Below are positions 1 to 7,823 of a DNA stretch of 64,000 bases, piece by piece. The first letter of the stretch is position 1. Each line of letters begins with the position of its first letter. The translations under genes and the position numbers were made by a program. The notes below the pieces were generated by a model. It did no database searches. It was not told the DNA's origin and saw only the letters and a program-made list of their open reading frames with translations. Source of the stretch: Ornithinimicrobium ciconiae (GTDB lineage Bacteria > Actinomycetota > Actinomycetes > Actinomycetales > Dermatophilaceae); contig NZ_CP041616.1 in NCBI RefSeq assembly GCF_007197575.1, positions 2,480,001 to 2,544,000 on the forward strand, read 5' to 3'.

Positions 1-1
1 G

Positions 2-325
2 CGGGACCGGGCCAAGGACATCATCATCTCCGGGGGCGAGAACATCTCGTCCGTCGAGGTGGAGCAGGCCATCGTCAGCCACCCGCAGATCCTGGAGTGC
101 GCAGTCGTGGGGGTCCCTGACGAGAAGTGGGGCGAGCGCCCGGTGGCGTATGTGACGGTGCGCGACGGCACCGACATCAGCCCCGAGGACGTCGTGGCGC
201 ACACCCGCGCCCTGCTCGCGGGCTACAAGGTGCCGCGGGAGGTCGTGGTCGTTCCGGAACTGCCGAAGACCTCCACCGGCAAGATCCTTAAGTACGAGCT
301 GCGCCGCGGTGGCCAGCATGGGTGA
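2..325 (+). CDS. AMP-dependent acyl-CoA synthetase, C-terminal fragment
   Basis: This is the 3' end of a gene whose start lies left of the window. The frame is open from base 2 and ends at TGA 323-325. About 107 residues of the C-terminal AMP-binding lid domain are visible. They include the hinge-region stretch RDRAKDIIISGGENIS, a VPDEKWGERP segment and, near the end, PKTSTGKILKYELR, whose lysine is the family's catalytic residue for adenylation. Acyl-CoA synthetases activate a carboxylic acid with ATP and transfer it to coenzyme A. The substrate cannot be told from this part. The ISGGENIS hinge is typical of medium- and long-chain fatty-acyl-CoA synthetases. The next gene starts inside its last codons, so the two are probably co-transcribed. 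Confidence 0.9.
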   Translation, partial: RDRAKDIIISGGENISSVEVEQAIVSHPQILECAVVGVPDEKWGERPVAYVTVRDGTDISPEDVVAHTRALLAGYKVPREVVVVPELPKTSTGKILKYELRRGGQHG

Positions 326-1079
326 TGGCCACGAGCACCCCGCCGAGCACCCGGGCAGCGGTCCCTCCGCCGATGGCCAGGGCAGCGGTCCCTCCGCCGA
401 TGACGGCGCGACAGGCCCGGAGCACGCGCGAGCACATGTGGAGCCGGGCGGACCCTTTTGGCTGGGCCACCTGGGTCATGCCCTGGTGCGCAAGGCCAGC
501 GTCTCGGAGATGGACAACAACTGTTATCTGATCACCTGCCGACGCAGCGGAGAGCAGCTCCTCATCGACGCCGCGGACGACGCCCCCCGGCTGGCCGAGC
601 TGGTCGCTGCGGGCTCAGGTCGGCTCACGGCCGTGGTCACCACCCACCAGCACTGGGACCACCACCGAGCGCTCGCCGCCGTCGTCGCGGAGTTCGCCCC
701 CCGCACCGCGGCCGGCGCAGCCGACGCGGACGCACTGCCCGTCCCGCCGGACGTCAGGCTCACCCACGGTGACCGGATCAGCGTCGGTGAGCTCCTCCTG
801 GACGTGATCGCCCTGCGCGGTCACACCCCCGGATCCATCGCCCTGGCGCTGACGGACGGAGCAGGGCAGGTCCATCTGTTCACCGGTGACAGCCTCTTCC
901 CGGGCGGACCGGGCAAGACCCCAGACGCCGAGGCCTTCACCTCACTGATGGACGACCTCGAGGACCGGGTCTTCGCCACCTATCCCGACAACACCGTGGT
1001 GCACCCCGGGCACGGCGACAGCACCACGATCGGCGCAGAGCGTCCTCAGCTCGCCTCCTGGCGGGCGCGCGGTTGGTGA
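309..1079 (+). CDS. metallo-beta-lactamase fold hydrolase
   Basis: A protein of about 256 residues of the MBL-fold (glyoxalase II-like) family. Metal ligands are visible as HQHWDHH at about residues 113-119, a GDS segment near residue 198 and HPGHGD near residue 237. HTPGS near residue 172 is also typical. The enzyme probably hydrolyses a thioester or related bond using two metal ions; the substrate is unknown. GTG 309 and ATG 318 are both possible starts, and either overlaps the end of the acyl-CoA synthetase gene. The first 50 residues are a low-complexity extension holding two copies of a GSGPSAD unit, outside the catalytic fold. It overlaps the next gene by a few bases, which suggests one operon. 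Confidence 0.85.
   Translation: MASMGDGHEHPAEHPGSGPSADGQGSGPSADDGATGPEHARAHVEPGGPFWLGHLGHALVRKASVSEMDNNCYLITCRRSGEQLLIDAADDAPRLAELVAAGSGRLTAVVTTHQHWDHHRALAAVVAEFAPRTAAGAADADALPVPPDVRLTHGDRISVGELLLDVIALRGHTPGSIALALTDGAGQVHLFTGDSLFPGGPGKTPDAEAFTSLMDDLEDRVFATYPDNTVVHPGHGDSTTIGAERPQLASWRARGW
354..406 (+). repeat. 27-bp in-frame direct repeat in the MBL gene
   Basis: A 22-base sequence beginning ggcagcggtccctccgccg occurs at 354 and again at 381, a period of 27 bp. It encodes two GSGPSAD units in the N-terminal extension of the MBL-fold protein. Confidence 0.75.
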
Positions 1080-1960
1080 GCCGCCGCACCGGTGACACGG
1101 GGCTCACCGCGGCGGCACAGGAGCATCCGGTCCTGCTGGTCCTGGCGGCCGTCCTGTCGGTGCAGTTCGGCGGCGCCCTCGCCGCGACGCTCCTGCCGCT
1201 GGTCGGGGTGTTCGGCTCGGTCCTGCTGCGGATCCTGCTGGCGGCCGTGCTGCTGGTGGTTCTCGTGCGGCCCCGGTGGCGCGGCCGAAGCCGGCAGGAC
1301 TGGGTCACGGTCACCGGTTTTGCCCTCACCCTGACCGCGATGAACATCTGCTTCTATGCCTCGCTGGAGCGGCTGCCGATCGGTGTCGCGGTCACCATCG
1401 AGTTCCTCGGGCCACTCCTGCTGGCAGCAGTGACCTCGCGTCGTGGCCGCGACGCCCTCGCCGTCCTGCTGGCCCTGCTGGGCGTGCTGCTGATCTCCGA
1501 GGTCCTCTCGGTGCCCTGGGCGCGGATGGACTTCGTCGGCATCGGACTGGCTGCCGCCGCCGGCGGCTTCTGGGCGGCATACATCGTCCTGAGCGGACGG
1601 ACCGGCACCCGCTTCGAGGGACTGGACGGCATGGCGATCGCCCTCGTGATCGGCGCGGTCGCCATGCTGCCACTGGGGGTGCTGGGGGCCGGTTCGGCAC
1701 TGCTGGACGGCGACGTGCTCCTGCGGGGTCTGGGCATCGCACTGCTCTCCTCAGCCATCCCCTACTCCCTTGAGCTGCTGGCGCTGCGCCGCCTGTCTGC
1801 TGGCGTCTTTGGGGTGCTGCTGAGCCTGGAGCCGGCTGCCGCTGCCCTGGCGGGTCTCCTGGTGCTCTCGCAGACCCTGGCGCCTCTGCAGGTCCTGGGG
1901 ATGGCGCTCGTGGTGTCCGCGAGCATCGTCGTCCTCGGCCGGCGCGGCCGCGGGACCTAG
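1076..1960 (+). CDS. EamA/DMT-family exporter (RhtA-like)
   Basis: A membrane protein of about 294 residues with roughly ten hydrophobic segments in two homologous halves, as in the drug/metabolite transporter superfamily. The segment ALTLTAMNICFYASLERLP followed by GVAVTIEFLGPL is typical of the RhtA (threonine/homoserine exporter) branch. It probably exports amino acids or other small metabolites through the cytoplasmic membrane. GTG 1076 overlaps the stop of the upstream MBL gene (GTGA). TTG 1073 would add one residue. The gene ends at 1960 and converges on the terC-like gene across a repeat-filled gap. Confidence 0.85.
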   Translation: MSRRTGDTGLTAAAQEHPVLLVLAAVLSVQFGGALAATLLPLVGVFGSVLLRILLAAVLLVVLVRPRWRGRSRQDWVTVTGFALTLTAMNICFYASLERLPIGVAVTIEFLGPLLLAAVTSRRGRDALAVLLALLGVLLISEVLSVPWARMDFVGIGLAAAAGGFWAAYIVLSGRTGTRFEGLDGMAIALVIGAVAMLPLGVLGAGSALLDGDVLLRGLGIALLSSAIPYSLELLALRRLSAGVFGVLLSLEPAAAALAGLLVLSQTLAPLQVLGMALVVSASIVVLGRRGRGT

Positions 1961-2052
1961 ATCACCCGTCGGACGCAGCCGCGGAACCTCACTCACCCGT
2001 CGGACAGTGCCACGGAACTTCAACTCACCAGCCGGACGCAGCCGCGGGACTA
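1961..2052. repeat. three imperfect ~31-bp tandem repeats at a convergent gene junction
   Basis: Between the two convergent genes lie three imperfect copies of a unit of about 31 bp with the core cacccgtcggac followed by gccgcggaac. The 3' end of the terC-like gene, including its stop codon, resembles part of the unit. No clear T-tailed hairpin was seen. Confidence 0.65.
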
Positions 2053-3165
2053 GTCTCGCCGGTCGGAGGGGTCCTGCGGATCGCGCGCTGCCTGGTCACC
2101 GTCGTCCTGCTGCTCGCCATAGAAACCGGTCGTCGAGACCTCGTCCAGGCCGCGCTGGTCCTGCTCGAGCCTGCGGGCGTCGCGACTGCTCTTGATCAGG
2201 CTGGCCACCGTGGTGACGGCCAGGATGCCCACGATCATCGTCAGGGACAGCCAGATCGGAATCTCCGGTGCCCACAGGAAGGGCTCACCATTGTTGAGGA
2301 AGGGCAGCTCGTTGACGTGCATCGCGTGGAAGATCAGCTTGATGCCGATGAACGCCAGCAGGATCGCCAGGCCGATGCCGAGATACACCAGCTTCTGCAG
2401 CAGGTTGCCGATGAGGAAGTAGAGCTGGCGCAGACCCATCAGGGCGAAGATGTTGGCCATCAGCACCAGGAACGGATCCTGGGTCAGCCCGAAGATCGCG
2501 GGGATGGAGTCCAGGGCGAAGAGCAGGTCGGTCATGCCCAGCGCCAGGATGACCAGAAGCATCGGGGTGAAGACGCGCTTGCCCTTCTCGACGACGCTGA
2601 GCTTCTTGCCGTGCTCCCAGGAATCGGTGAACGGCAGGATCCGCTGCACGAACTTGATGAGCTTGCTCTCGTCGTCCTCGTCCTCGTCATCGCCGGCAAG
2701 GTTTTCCTTGGCCAGCTTGAACGCCGTGTAGATGAGGAAGGCACCAAAGATGTAGAACACCCAGGACCAGGCCTCGATGGCCTGCGCTCCAAGCATGATG
2801 AAGATGGCTCGCAGGATCAGGGCGATGACGATGCCGATCAGCAGGGCGTACTGCTGATACATCCGCGGCACCTTCAGGTTGGCCATGATGATGATGAAGA
2901 TGAAGAGGTTGTCGACCGACAGGGAGTACTCGGTGAGCCACCCGGCGAAGAACTCACCGCCGAGCTGGTGACCGCCGACCACCCAGACGTAGATGCCGAA
3001 GGCGATCGCCAGACCCACATAGAAGCCGAGCGCGGTGCCTGTCTCCCGGTTGCTCGGCACGTGGGGACGACGGCCGAGGATGATCACATCGAACAACAGC
3101 ACCACGACCATGGCGCCGACGAAGATCGTGGCGGTGCTCGCGGGAACGAACGCATTGTCAAACAA
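2050..3165 (-). CDS. TerC-family integral membrane protein
   Basis: A polytopic protein of about 371 residues from the proposed TTG start at 3165. It shows TerC hallmarks: the conserved segment EYSLSVDNLFIFIIIM, a later LFALDSIPAIFGLTQDPFLV segment and about eight hydrophobic helices. A charged loop rich in Asp and Glu sits mid-protein (GDDEDEDDES). Many TerC proteins behind yybP-ykoY riboswitches act in manganese export or metal homeostasis, which fits the element found upstream. The longest frame would start at ATG 3225, but that codon lies inside the riboswitch. TTG 3165 has GGAAGG about 10 bases upstream and is preferred; GTG 3195 is the alternative. The C-terminus is hydrophilic and variable. 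Confidence 0.88.
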   Translation of the reverse strand: MFDNAFVPASTATIFVGAMVVVLLFDVIILGRRPHVPSNRETGTALGFYVGLAIAFGIYVWVVGGHQLGGEFFAGWLTEYSLSVDNLFIFIIIMANLKVPRMYQQYALLIGIVIALILRAIFIMLGAQAIEAWSWVFYIFGAFLIYTAFKLAKENLAGDDEDEDDESKLIKFVQRILPFTDSWEHGKKLSVVEKGKRVFTPMLLVILALGMTDLLFALDSIPAIFGLTQDPFLVLMANIFALMGLRQLYFLIGNLLQKLVYLGIGLAILLAFIGIKLIFHAMHVNELPFLNNGEPFLWAPEIPIWLSLTMIVGILAVTTVASLIKSSRDARRLEQDQRGLDEVSTTGFYGEQQDDGDQAARDPQDPSDRRD

Positions 3166-3203
3166 GACGCGGTGGCCTTCCGGTGAGGGGATCACGACTG
3201 ACC

Positions 3204-3306
3204 GGAGGTCTCTCCCACCGGCCATGAGAGACCGGCCGGCTGCCCGGGCACCACCGTGGTGATGCCGTGATGACGGACGGCCGACGAGATGGGGATACTC
3301 CCCTCC
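3204..3306 (-). promoter_or_regulatory. yybP-ykoY (manganese-type) riboswitch ahead of terC-like gene
   Basis: Read on the minus strand, the element opens with GGAGGGGAGTAT at 3306-3295 and closes with GGGAGAGACCTCC ending near 3204. GGAGG can pair with CCTCC to form P1. Between them is CGTCATCACGG followed by GC-rich hairpin arms. The GGGGAGUA and GAGACCU boxes and the CGUCA segment are the conserved landmarks of this riboswitch class, which senses Mn2+ in characterised cases. The location directly ahead of a TerC gene is typical. No strong T-tailed terminator follows, so control may be translational. Confidence 0.85.
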
Positions 3307-3364
3307 GCACCGGCTGATTCTCTCACAGTCCGAGGATCGGGGCGCTCAGTGAACGGCGGGGCTC

Positions 3365-5473
3365 TCAGCCCGCGTGCTCCCGCATCTGGCGCAGCTCCTT
3401 CTTCAGGTCCCCGATCTCATCGCGCAGCCGGGCCGCCAGCTCAAAGTGCAGGTCGGTCGCCGCCTGGTGCATCTGCGTGGTGAGCTCCTGGATCAGCTGG
3501 CCCAGCTCGCTGGCCGCGAGGTTCTCCCGACGCGAGCCGAGCGCGACACCGGCATCTGCCGCCACGGCCCCGGCGTTCGGCCGTCCCCGCTTGCCGCGGG
3601 ACTGTGACCGGCCGCTGCCCATCAGCGCCTCGGTGTCGGCGTCCTCACGCTCGAGCAGGTCGGTGATGTCGGCGATCTTCTTGCGCAGTGGCGTGGGGTC
3701 GATCCCGTGCTCGGCGTTGTAGGCCAACTGCTTCTCACGGCGCCGGTTGGTCTCGTCGATGGCCTGCTCCATGGAGGGAGTCATCTTGTCGGCATACATG
3801 TGCACCTGGCCCGACACGTTGCGGGCCGCACGGCCGATCGTCTGGATCAGTGACCGCGCCGAGCGCAGGAAGCCTTCCTTGTCCGCGTCGAGGATGCTCA
3901 CCAACGACACCTCAGGCAGGTCCAGACCCTCACGCAACAGGTTGATGCCGACCAGCACGTCATACTCGCCCAGGCGCAGCTCACGCAGCAGCTCCACCCG
4001 CCGCAGGGTGTCAATGTCGGAGTGCAGATAACGCACCCGCACGCCCTTGTCCAGCAGGTAGTCGGTGAGGTCCTCCGCCATCTTCTTGGTCAGCGTGGTG
4101 ACCAGGACGCGCTCGTTCTTGGCTGTCCGTTCCCCGATCTCGTGCATCAGGTCATCGATCTGACCCTTGGTCGGCTTGAGCACCACCTGGGGGTCAACCA
4201 GACCGGTCGGGCGGATGATCTGCTCCACCACACCGTCGGCCTTGGCCATCTCATAGTCCCCCGGGGTCGCGGAGAGGTAGACGGTCTGACCGATCCGCTC
4301 GAGGAACTCCTCCCACTTCAGGGGACGGTTGTCCATCGCGCTGGGCAGCCGGAAACCGTGGTCGACCAGGGTGCGCTTGCGGGACATGTCGCCCTCATAC
4401 ATCGCGCCGATCTGCGGCACGGTCACGTGCGACTCGTCGATGACCAGCAGGAAGTCCTCGGGGAAGTAGTCCAGCAGGCAGTTGGGTGCGGTGCCGCGCT
4501 GCCGTCCGTCGATGTGCAGCGAGTAGTTCTCGATGCCTGAGCACGAGCCGATCTGTCGCATCATCTCGATGTCGTAGGTCGTGCGCATCCGCAGGCGCTG
4601 TGCCTCCAGCAGCTTGCCCTCGCGCTCGAAGACCGCCAACTGCTCGGCCAATTCGGCCTCGATGCCGGCGACGGCTCGCTCCATCCGCTCCGGGCCGGCG
4701 ACGTAGTGCGAGGCGGGAAAGACATACATCTCCTGCTCCTCGCGCACCACCTCCCCAGTCAGCGGGTTCAGGGTATAGATCTTGTCGATCTCGTCGCCGA
4801 AGAACTCGATACGCACGGCAAGCTCTTCGTACTGCGGGATGATCTCGACGGTGTCTCCGCGGACCCGGAAGGTGCCGCGGGTGAAGGCCATGTCGTTGCG
4901 GCTGTACTGCATCGTGACGAACTTGCGCAGCAGGTCGTCCCGCTCGATCTCGTCACCGACCCGCAGCTGCACCATGCGGTCGACATACTCCTGCGGGGTG
5001 CCCAGGCCGTAGATGCAGGACACGGAGGCCACGACGACGACGTCACGACGGGTGAGCAGGGAGTTGGTCGCCGAGTGGCGCAACCGCTCGACCTCGTCGT
5101 TGATCGAGGAGTCCTTCTCGATGTAGGTGTCGGTCTGCGGGACGTAGGCCTCGGGCTGGAAGTAGTCGTAGTAGCTGACGAAGTACTCCACCGCGGTGTG
5201 CGGCAACAGCTCCCGGAACTCGTTGGCCAGCTGGGCGGCCAGGGTCTTGTTGGGTGCCATCACCAGTGTGGGACGCTGGACCTGCTCGAGGAGCCAGGCG
5301 GTGGTCGCCGACTTGCCGGTGCCGGTCGCCCCCAGGAGCACGACGTTCTGCTCGCCGCGGTTGATCCGCTCGGCGAGGTCCTTGATCGCCGCGGGCTGGT
5401 CACCGCTGGGCTGGAAGTCGGACTCGACACGGATGGGCGCGACGGTCCGTTGGAGGTCAGTCGTGGGGCGCAT
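3365..5473 (-). CDS. uvrB: excinuclease ABC subunit B
   Basis: A 702-residue UvrB, the normal length. UvrB is the DNA-damage verification helicase of nucleotide excision repair, loaded by UvrA and then recruiting UvrC. Visible motifs are the Walker A GATGTGKS near residue 49, the beta-hairpin region [13 protein letters not shown], the helicase motif [12 protein letters not shown], and late motifs around [17 protein letters not shown] and [11 protein letters not shown]-terminal UVR domain ([13 protein letters not shown]...LRDEI) that contacts UvrC closes the protein. Start ATG 5473 gives the usual N-terminus. It lies 9 bp downstream of coaE on the same strand and is probably co-transcribed with it, as in many actinobacteria. 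Confidence 0.97.
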   Translation of the reverse strand: MRPTTDLQRTVAPIRVESDFQPSGDQPAAIKDLAERINRGEQNVVLLGATGTGKSATTAWLLEQVQRPTLVMAPNKTLAAQLANEFRELLPHTAVEYFVSYYDYFQPEAYVPQTDTYIEKDSSINDEVERLRHSATNSLLTRRDVVVVASVSCIYGLGTPQEYVDRMVQLRVGDEIERDDLLRKFVTMQYSRNDMAFTRGTFRVRGDTVEIIPQYEELAVRIEFFGDEIDKIYTLNPLTGEVVREEQEMYVFPASHYVAGPERMERAVAGIEAELAEQLAVFEREGKLLEAQRLRMRTTYDIEMMRQIGSCSGIENYSLHIDGRQRGTAPNCLLDYFPEDFLLVIDESHVTVPQIGAMYEGDMSRKRTLVDHGFRLPSAMDNRPLKWEEFLERIGQTVYLSATPGDYEMAKADGVVEQIIRPTGLVDPQVVLKPTKGQIDDLMHEIGERTAKNERVLVTTLTKKMAEDLTDYLLDKGVRVRYLHSDIDTLRRVELLRELRLGEYDVLVGINLLREGLDLPEVSLVSILDADKEGFLRSARSLIQTIGRAARNVSGQVHMYADKMTPSMEQAIDETNRRREKQLAYNAEHGIDPTPLRKKIADITDLLEREDADTEALMGSGRSQSRGKRGRPNAGAVAADAGVALGSRRENLAASELGQLIQELTTQMHQAATDLHFELAARLRDEIGDLKKELRQMREHAG

Positions 5474-5482
5474 ACCTAGACG

Positions 5483-6406
5483 TTAACCGTCAGCACCGAC
5501 AGTGTGTTCCCGCAGCGTCAGGACCACCGGACGACCCGGGTCTGCCGAGGCGTGCCGGGCCTGGCCCACCCCCGGGAATCCTCCACGGGCAAGCCGCTCC
5601 CGCACCGCCCCTGCCGTCACACCGGGAGCGAGTGGCACGAGCAGGCTGGCGGTGCCCGGGTCGAGCAGCAGGTCCCCGTCGAGGTGGTCACCGAGCAGGT
5701 GCTGCAGACGGGCGGTGAGCCGCTGGACCTCCTGGGGCCCGGGCACCTCCTGGGTCTGCAGGCCCACCCCCCGCTCCAGGTTGGCCAGGAACGGAACCAG
5801 GCGCTCGGCATACAGCACCCGAGTGGCTCGCTGAAGCTGGGTGACGGTGCCCTCGTTGTCCAGCCAGACGTCGGCCACCGCCCGACGCTCCTCGTCGCCG
5901 GCCTGGGCCTCGATGCGCGCCCGAGCCTCCGCACGATCCATCCCACGGTGGCTCACCAACCGTGCGAGACGAGTCTGCCAGGAGGCGCCGACAATGATCA
6001 CGAGGTGGTAGCGCGGGGCATAGCCGGCCTCGACCAGCAGCGGCACGTCGTGCACCACGATGCTGCCCGGCGGCGCCGCCTCGATCTCCTCCCGGGTCCG
6101 CTGTGCGATCAGCGGGTGGGTGATTGCCTCCAGGTCGCGGCGGGCGGCCGTGTCACCGAAGACGATGCGACCCAGCGCGGGCCGGTCCAGGGTCCCGTCC
6201 CCGGTGAGTATGCCGGACCCGAACCGTTGCGCGATCGCCTCCAGCCCGGGGGTGCCCGGCTCGACGACCTGGCGTGCCAGCTGGTCGGCATCGATGATGA
6301 TCGCCCCCTGACCGGACAGGGTCCGCGAGACGGTCGACTTGCCGGACCCGATGCCTCCGCTCAGTCCGATCCGCAGGAGGTGTCCAGGTCCGTCGGCGAG
6401 GGGCAT
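5483..6406 (-). CDS. coaE: dephospho-CoA kinase with C-terminal extension
   Basis: CoaE phosphorylates the ribose 3'-hydroxyl of dephospho-CoA, the last step of coenzyme A synthesis. The start ATG 6406 places the P-loop GGIGSGKST at about residues 17-25. IIDADQLARQVVEPG, the lid-like region around SHRGMDRAEARARIEAQ and a late LDNEGT are all typical. The kinase domain ends near residue 215. A further 90 or so residues follow (around VQRLTARLQHLLGDHL and later) that I do not recognise. Many actinobacterial CoaE proteins carry a larger GrpB/UPF0157-like tail, but this one is shorter and lacks its obvious motifs. An in-frame extension to 6673 exists but shows no conserved sequence and would run across the divergent SDR gene start. 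Confidence 0.93.
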   Translation of the reverse strand: MPLADGPGHLLRIGLSGGIGSGKSTVSRTLSGQGAIIIDADQLARQVVEPGTPGLEAIAQRFGSGILTGDGTLDRPALGRIVFGDTAARRDLEAITHPLIAQRTREEIEAAPPGSIVVHDVPLLVEAGYAPRYHLVIIVGASWQTRLARLVSHRGMDRAEARARIEAQAGDEERRAVADVWLDNEGTVTQLQRATRVLYAERLVPFLANLERGVGLQTQEVPGPQEVQRLTARLQHLLGDHLDGDLLLDPGTASLLVPLAPGVTAGAVRERLARGGFPGVGQARHASADPGRPVVLTLREHTVGADG

Positions 6407-6442
6407 CTGGCCAGCGTAACGAGGGTGCGGCAGACTCGCCCC

Positions 6443-7198
6443 ATGGGTCAACGCATCGTCATCACCGGAGGCGGGACCGGCATCGGCCGGGCCATCGCCG
6501 CAGCCCTGCTCCCCCAGGCAAGCCAGGTGGTGCTGGTCGGGCGCCGCGAGGACGTCCTGCGCCGGACCGCGCGCGAGCTGGCTGCGCAGGCCCCTCCCGG
6601 GGTGCAGCTCAGCCCGCTGGCGTGCGACCTGACCGTGCCGGACGAGGTGGAGCGACTCGCGGAGATCCTGCACCGTGGCCCCGGCATCGACGTGCTGGTC
6701 TGCAACGCCGGCGGCAATCTCGGCGTGGGAGCGGGTGACGGCCTGGCCTCGGTCGCCGCGGGCTGGCGGGCGGACTTCGACGCCAACGTGCTGTCAGCTG
6801 TCCTGCTCACCCATGCGCTGCGCGACCACCTCCGACGGCCCGGTGGGCGGATCATCGCGATGAGCTCGATCGCAGCGCTGCGCGGCTCCGGCTCGTATGG
6901 CGCGGCGAAGGCCGCCATCAACGCCTGGGTGCTCTCACTGGCGCAGGAGCTCGCGGCCGACGGGGTCACCGTCAATGCGGTGGCGCCGGGCTTCGTGCCG
7001 GACACGCCGTTCTGGGAGGACCGCATCGCGGCGGACCCGTCGGTGCGCACCAGGCGGATGGCGACCATCCCGATGGGGCGACCCGGGACGCCTGCCGAGG
7101 TTGCTGGGGCGGTGGCCTATCTCGCCAGCCCCGGCGCCGCCTGGACGACCGGCCAGATCATCCAGGTCAACGGCGGCACGCTGTTGGGTCGCGGATAG
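6443..7198 (+). CDS. SDR family oxidoreductase
   Basis: A 251-residue classical short-chain dehydrogenase/reductase. The nucleotide-binding TGGGTGIG motif is at about residues 8-15 and NAGG is near residue 91. The catalytic Ser-Tyr-Lys set is visible in MSSIAALRGSGSYGAAKAA, and PG follows in the VNAVAPGFV segment. It is a FabG-like NAD(P)-dependent enzyme of unknown substrate. The start ATG 6443 is only 36 bp from the divergent coaE start, so both promoters must be very compact. It may be transcribed with the small unknown gene that follows. Confidence 0.9.
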   Translation: MGQRIVITGGGTGIGRAIAAALLPQASQVVLVGRREDVLRRTARELAAQAPPGVQLSPLACDLTVPDEVERLAEILHRGPGIDVLVCNAGGNLGVGAGDGLASVAAGWRADFDANVLSAVLLTHALRDHLRRPGGRIIAMSSIAALRGSGSYGAAKAAINAWVLSLAQELAADGVTVNAVAPGFVPDTPFWEDRIAADPSVRTRRMATIPMGRPGTPAEVAGAVAYLASPGAAWTTGQIIQVNGGTLLGRG

Positions 7199-7226
7199 TC
7201 CGCACCGCACGGCCCGTCGTGCCACG

Positions 7227-7523
7227 ATGCTGGTCATGAACGACGAGGTAGAGGTCTCCGCCCTGGCGATCAACATCCGCGTCCCCGAGCACCTGCAGTG
7301 GACGGACGTCCGCCGCGACGTGGAGTTCACCCTCACCTCGATCACCGTCCGGATGCTGCCGGACGGGCACCTCGCCGCGAAGGCGTACGGACGCCCGACG
7401 GCCGGCGGGCGAGGTGGCTACACCTCGTTCGCGGTGCCGGACTCGTCCGGGTTGCACGCGCTCATCGACGCCGGGGCGGCACGGGCGGCAGATCGCTGGT
7501 CTCAGCAGCTCGGTCTCGGCTGA
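7227..7523 (+). CDS. hypothetical protein, 98 residues
   Basis: A small soluble protein of 98 residues that I do not recognise. It begins MLVMNDEVEVSALAINIRVP, has no signal peptide or membrane segment, and looks like a mixed alpha/beta fold with a glycine-rich loop (PTAGGRGG). It follows the SDR gene by 28 bp. ATG 7236 is an alternative start; no strong Shine-Dalgarno sequence precedes either. The codon pattern fits coding sequence. Confidence 0.6.
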   Translation: MLVMNDEVEVSALAINIRVPEHLQWTDVRRDVEFTLTSITVRMLPDGHLAAKAYGRPTAGGRGGYTSFAVPDSSGLHALIDAGAARAADRWSQQLGLG

Positions 7524-7823
7524 TCGACCACGGTCTGCGGCGCGCGCCAGGATGTGATCGACCACGCGACCCTTGGTCGGTGCGAGGGAATCGCCGTCGA
7601 TGTCATGACCCAGCGCTCGCATCGACGCGGTTGTGCTCGCACCGACAGTGGCGAACGGCCCTGGCAACGCGCACGACGCCGGAACCGCGAACGGCCCTGG
7701 CAACGCGAACGACCGTGTCGACGCACACAACCCTGGCAACGCCAACGGCCCGGCTCCCCACCAGGGGAACCGGGCCATTCGGCATACTCCGTCAGCTGCG
7801 TCAGCAGCCGCTCAGAGCGGTGC
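7524..7823. other. 300-bp convergent intergenic region with imperfect repeats
   Basis: No convincing gene is present. From about 7660 to 7750 the motif ggccctggcaacgc or a close variant recurs four times in short imperfect direct repeats. The region ends with the hairpin assigned as the rpsA terminator. Confidence 0.6.
7747..7776 (-). terminator. terminator hairpin downstream of rpsA
   Basis: The sequence ggcccgg-c-tcccc, a short loop, and gggga-a-ccgggcc forms a near-perfect 12-bp stem with one mismatch about 48 bases past the rpsA stop. There is little of a T tail, as is common in actinobacteria. Confidence 0.65.
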
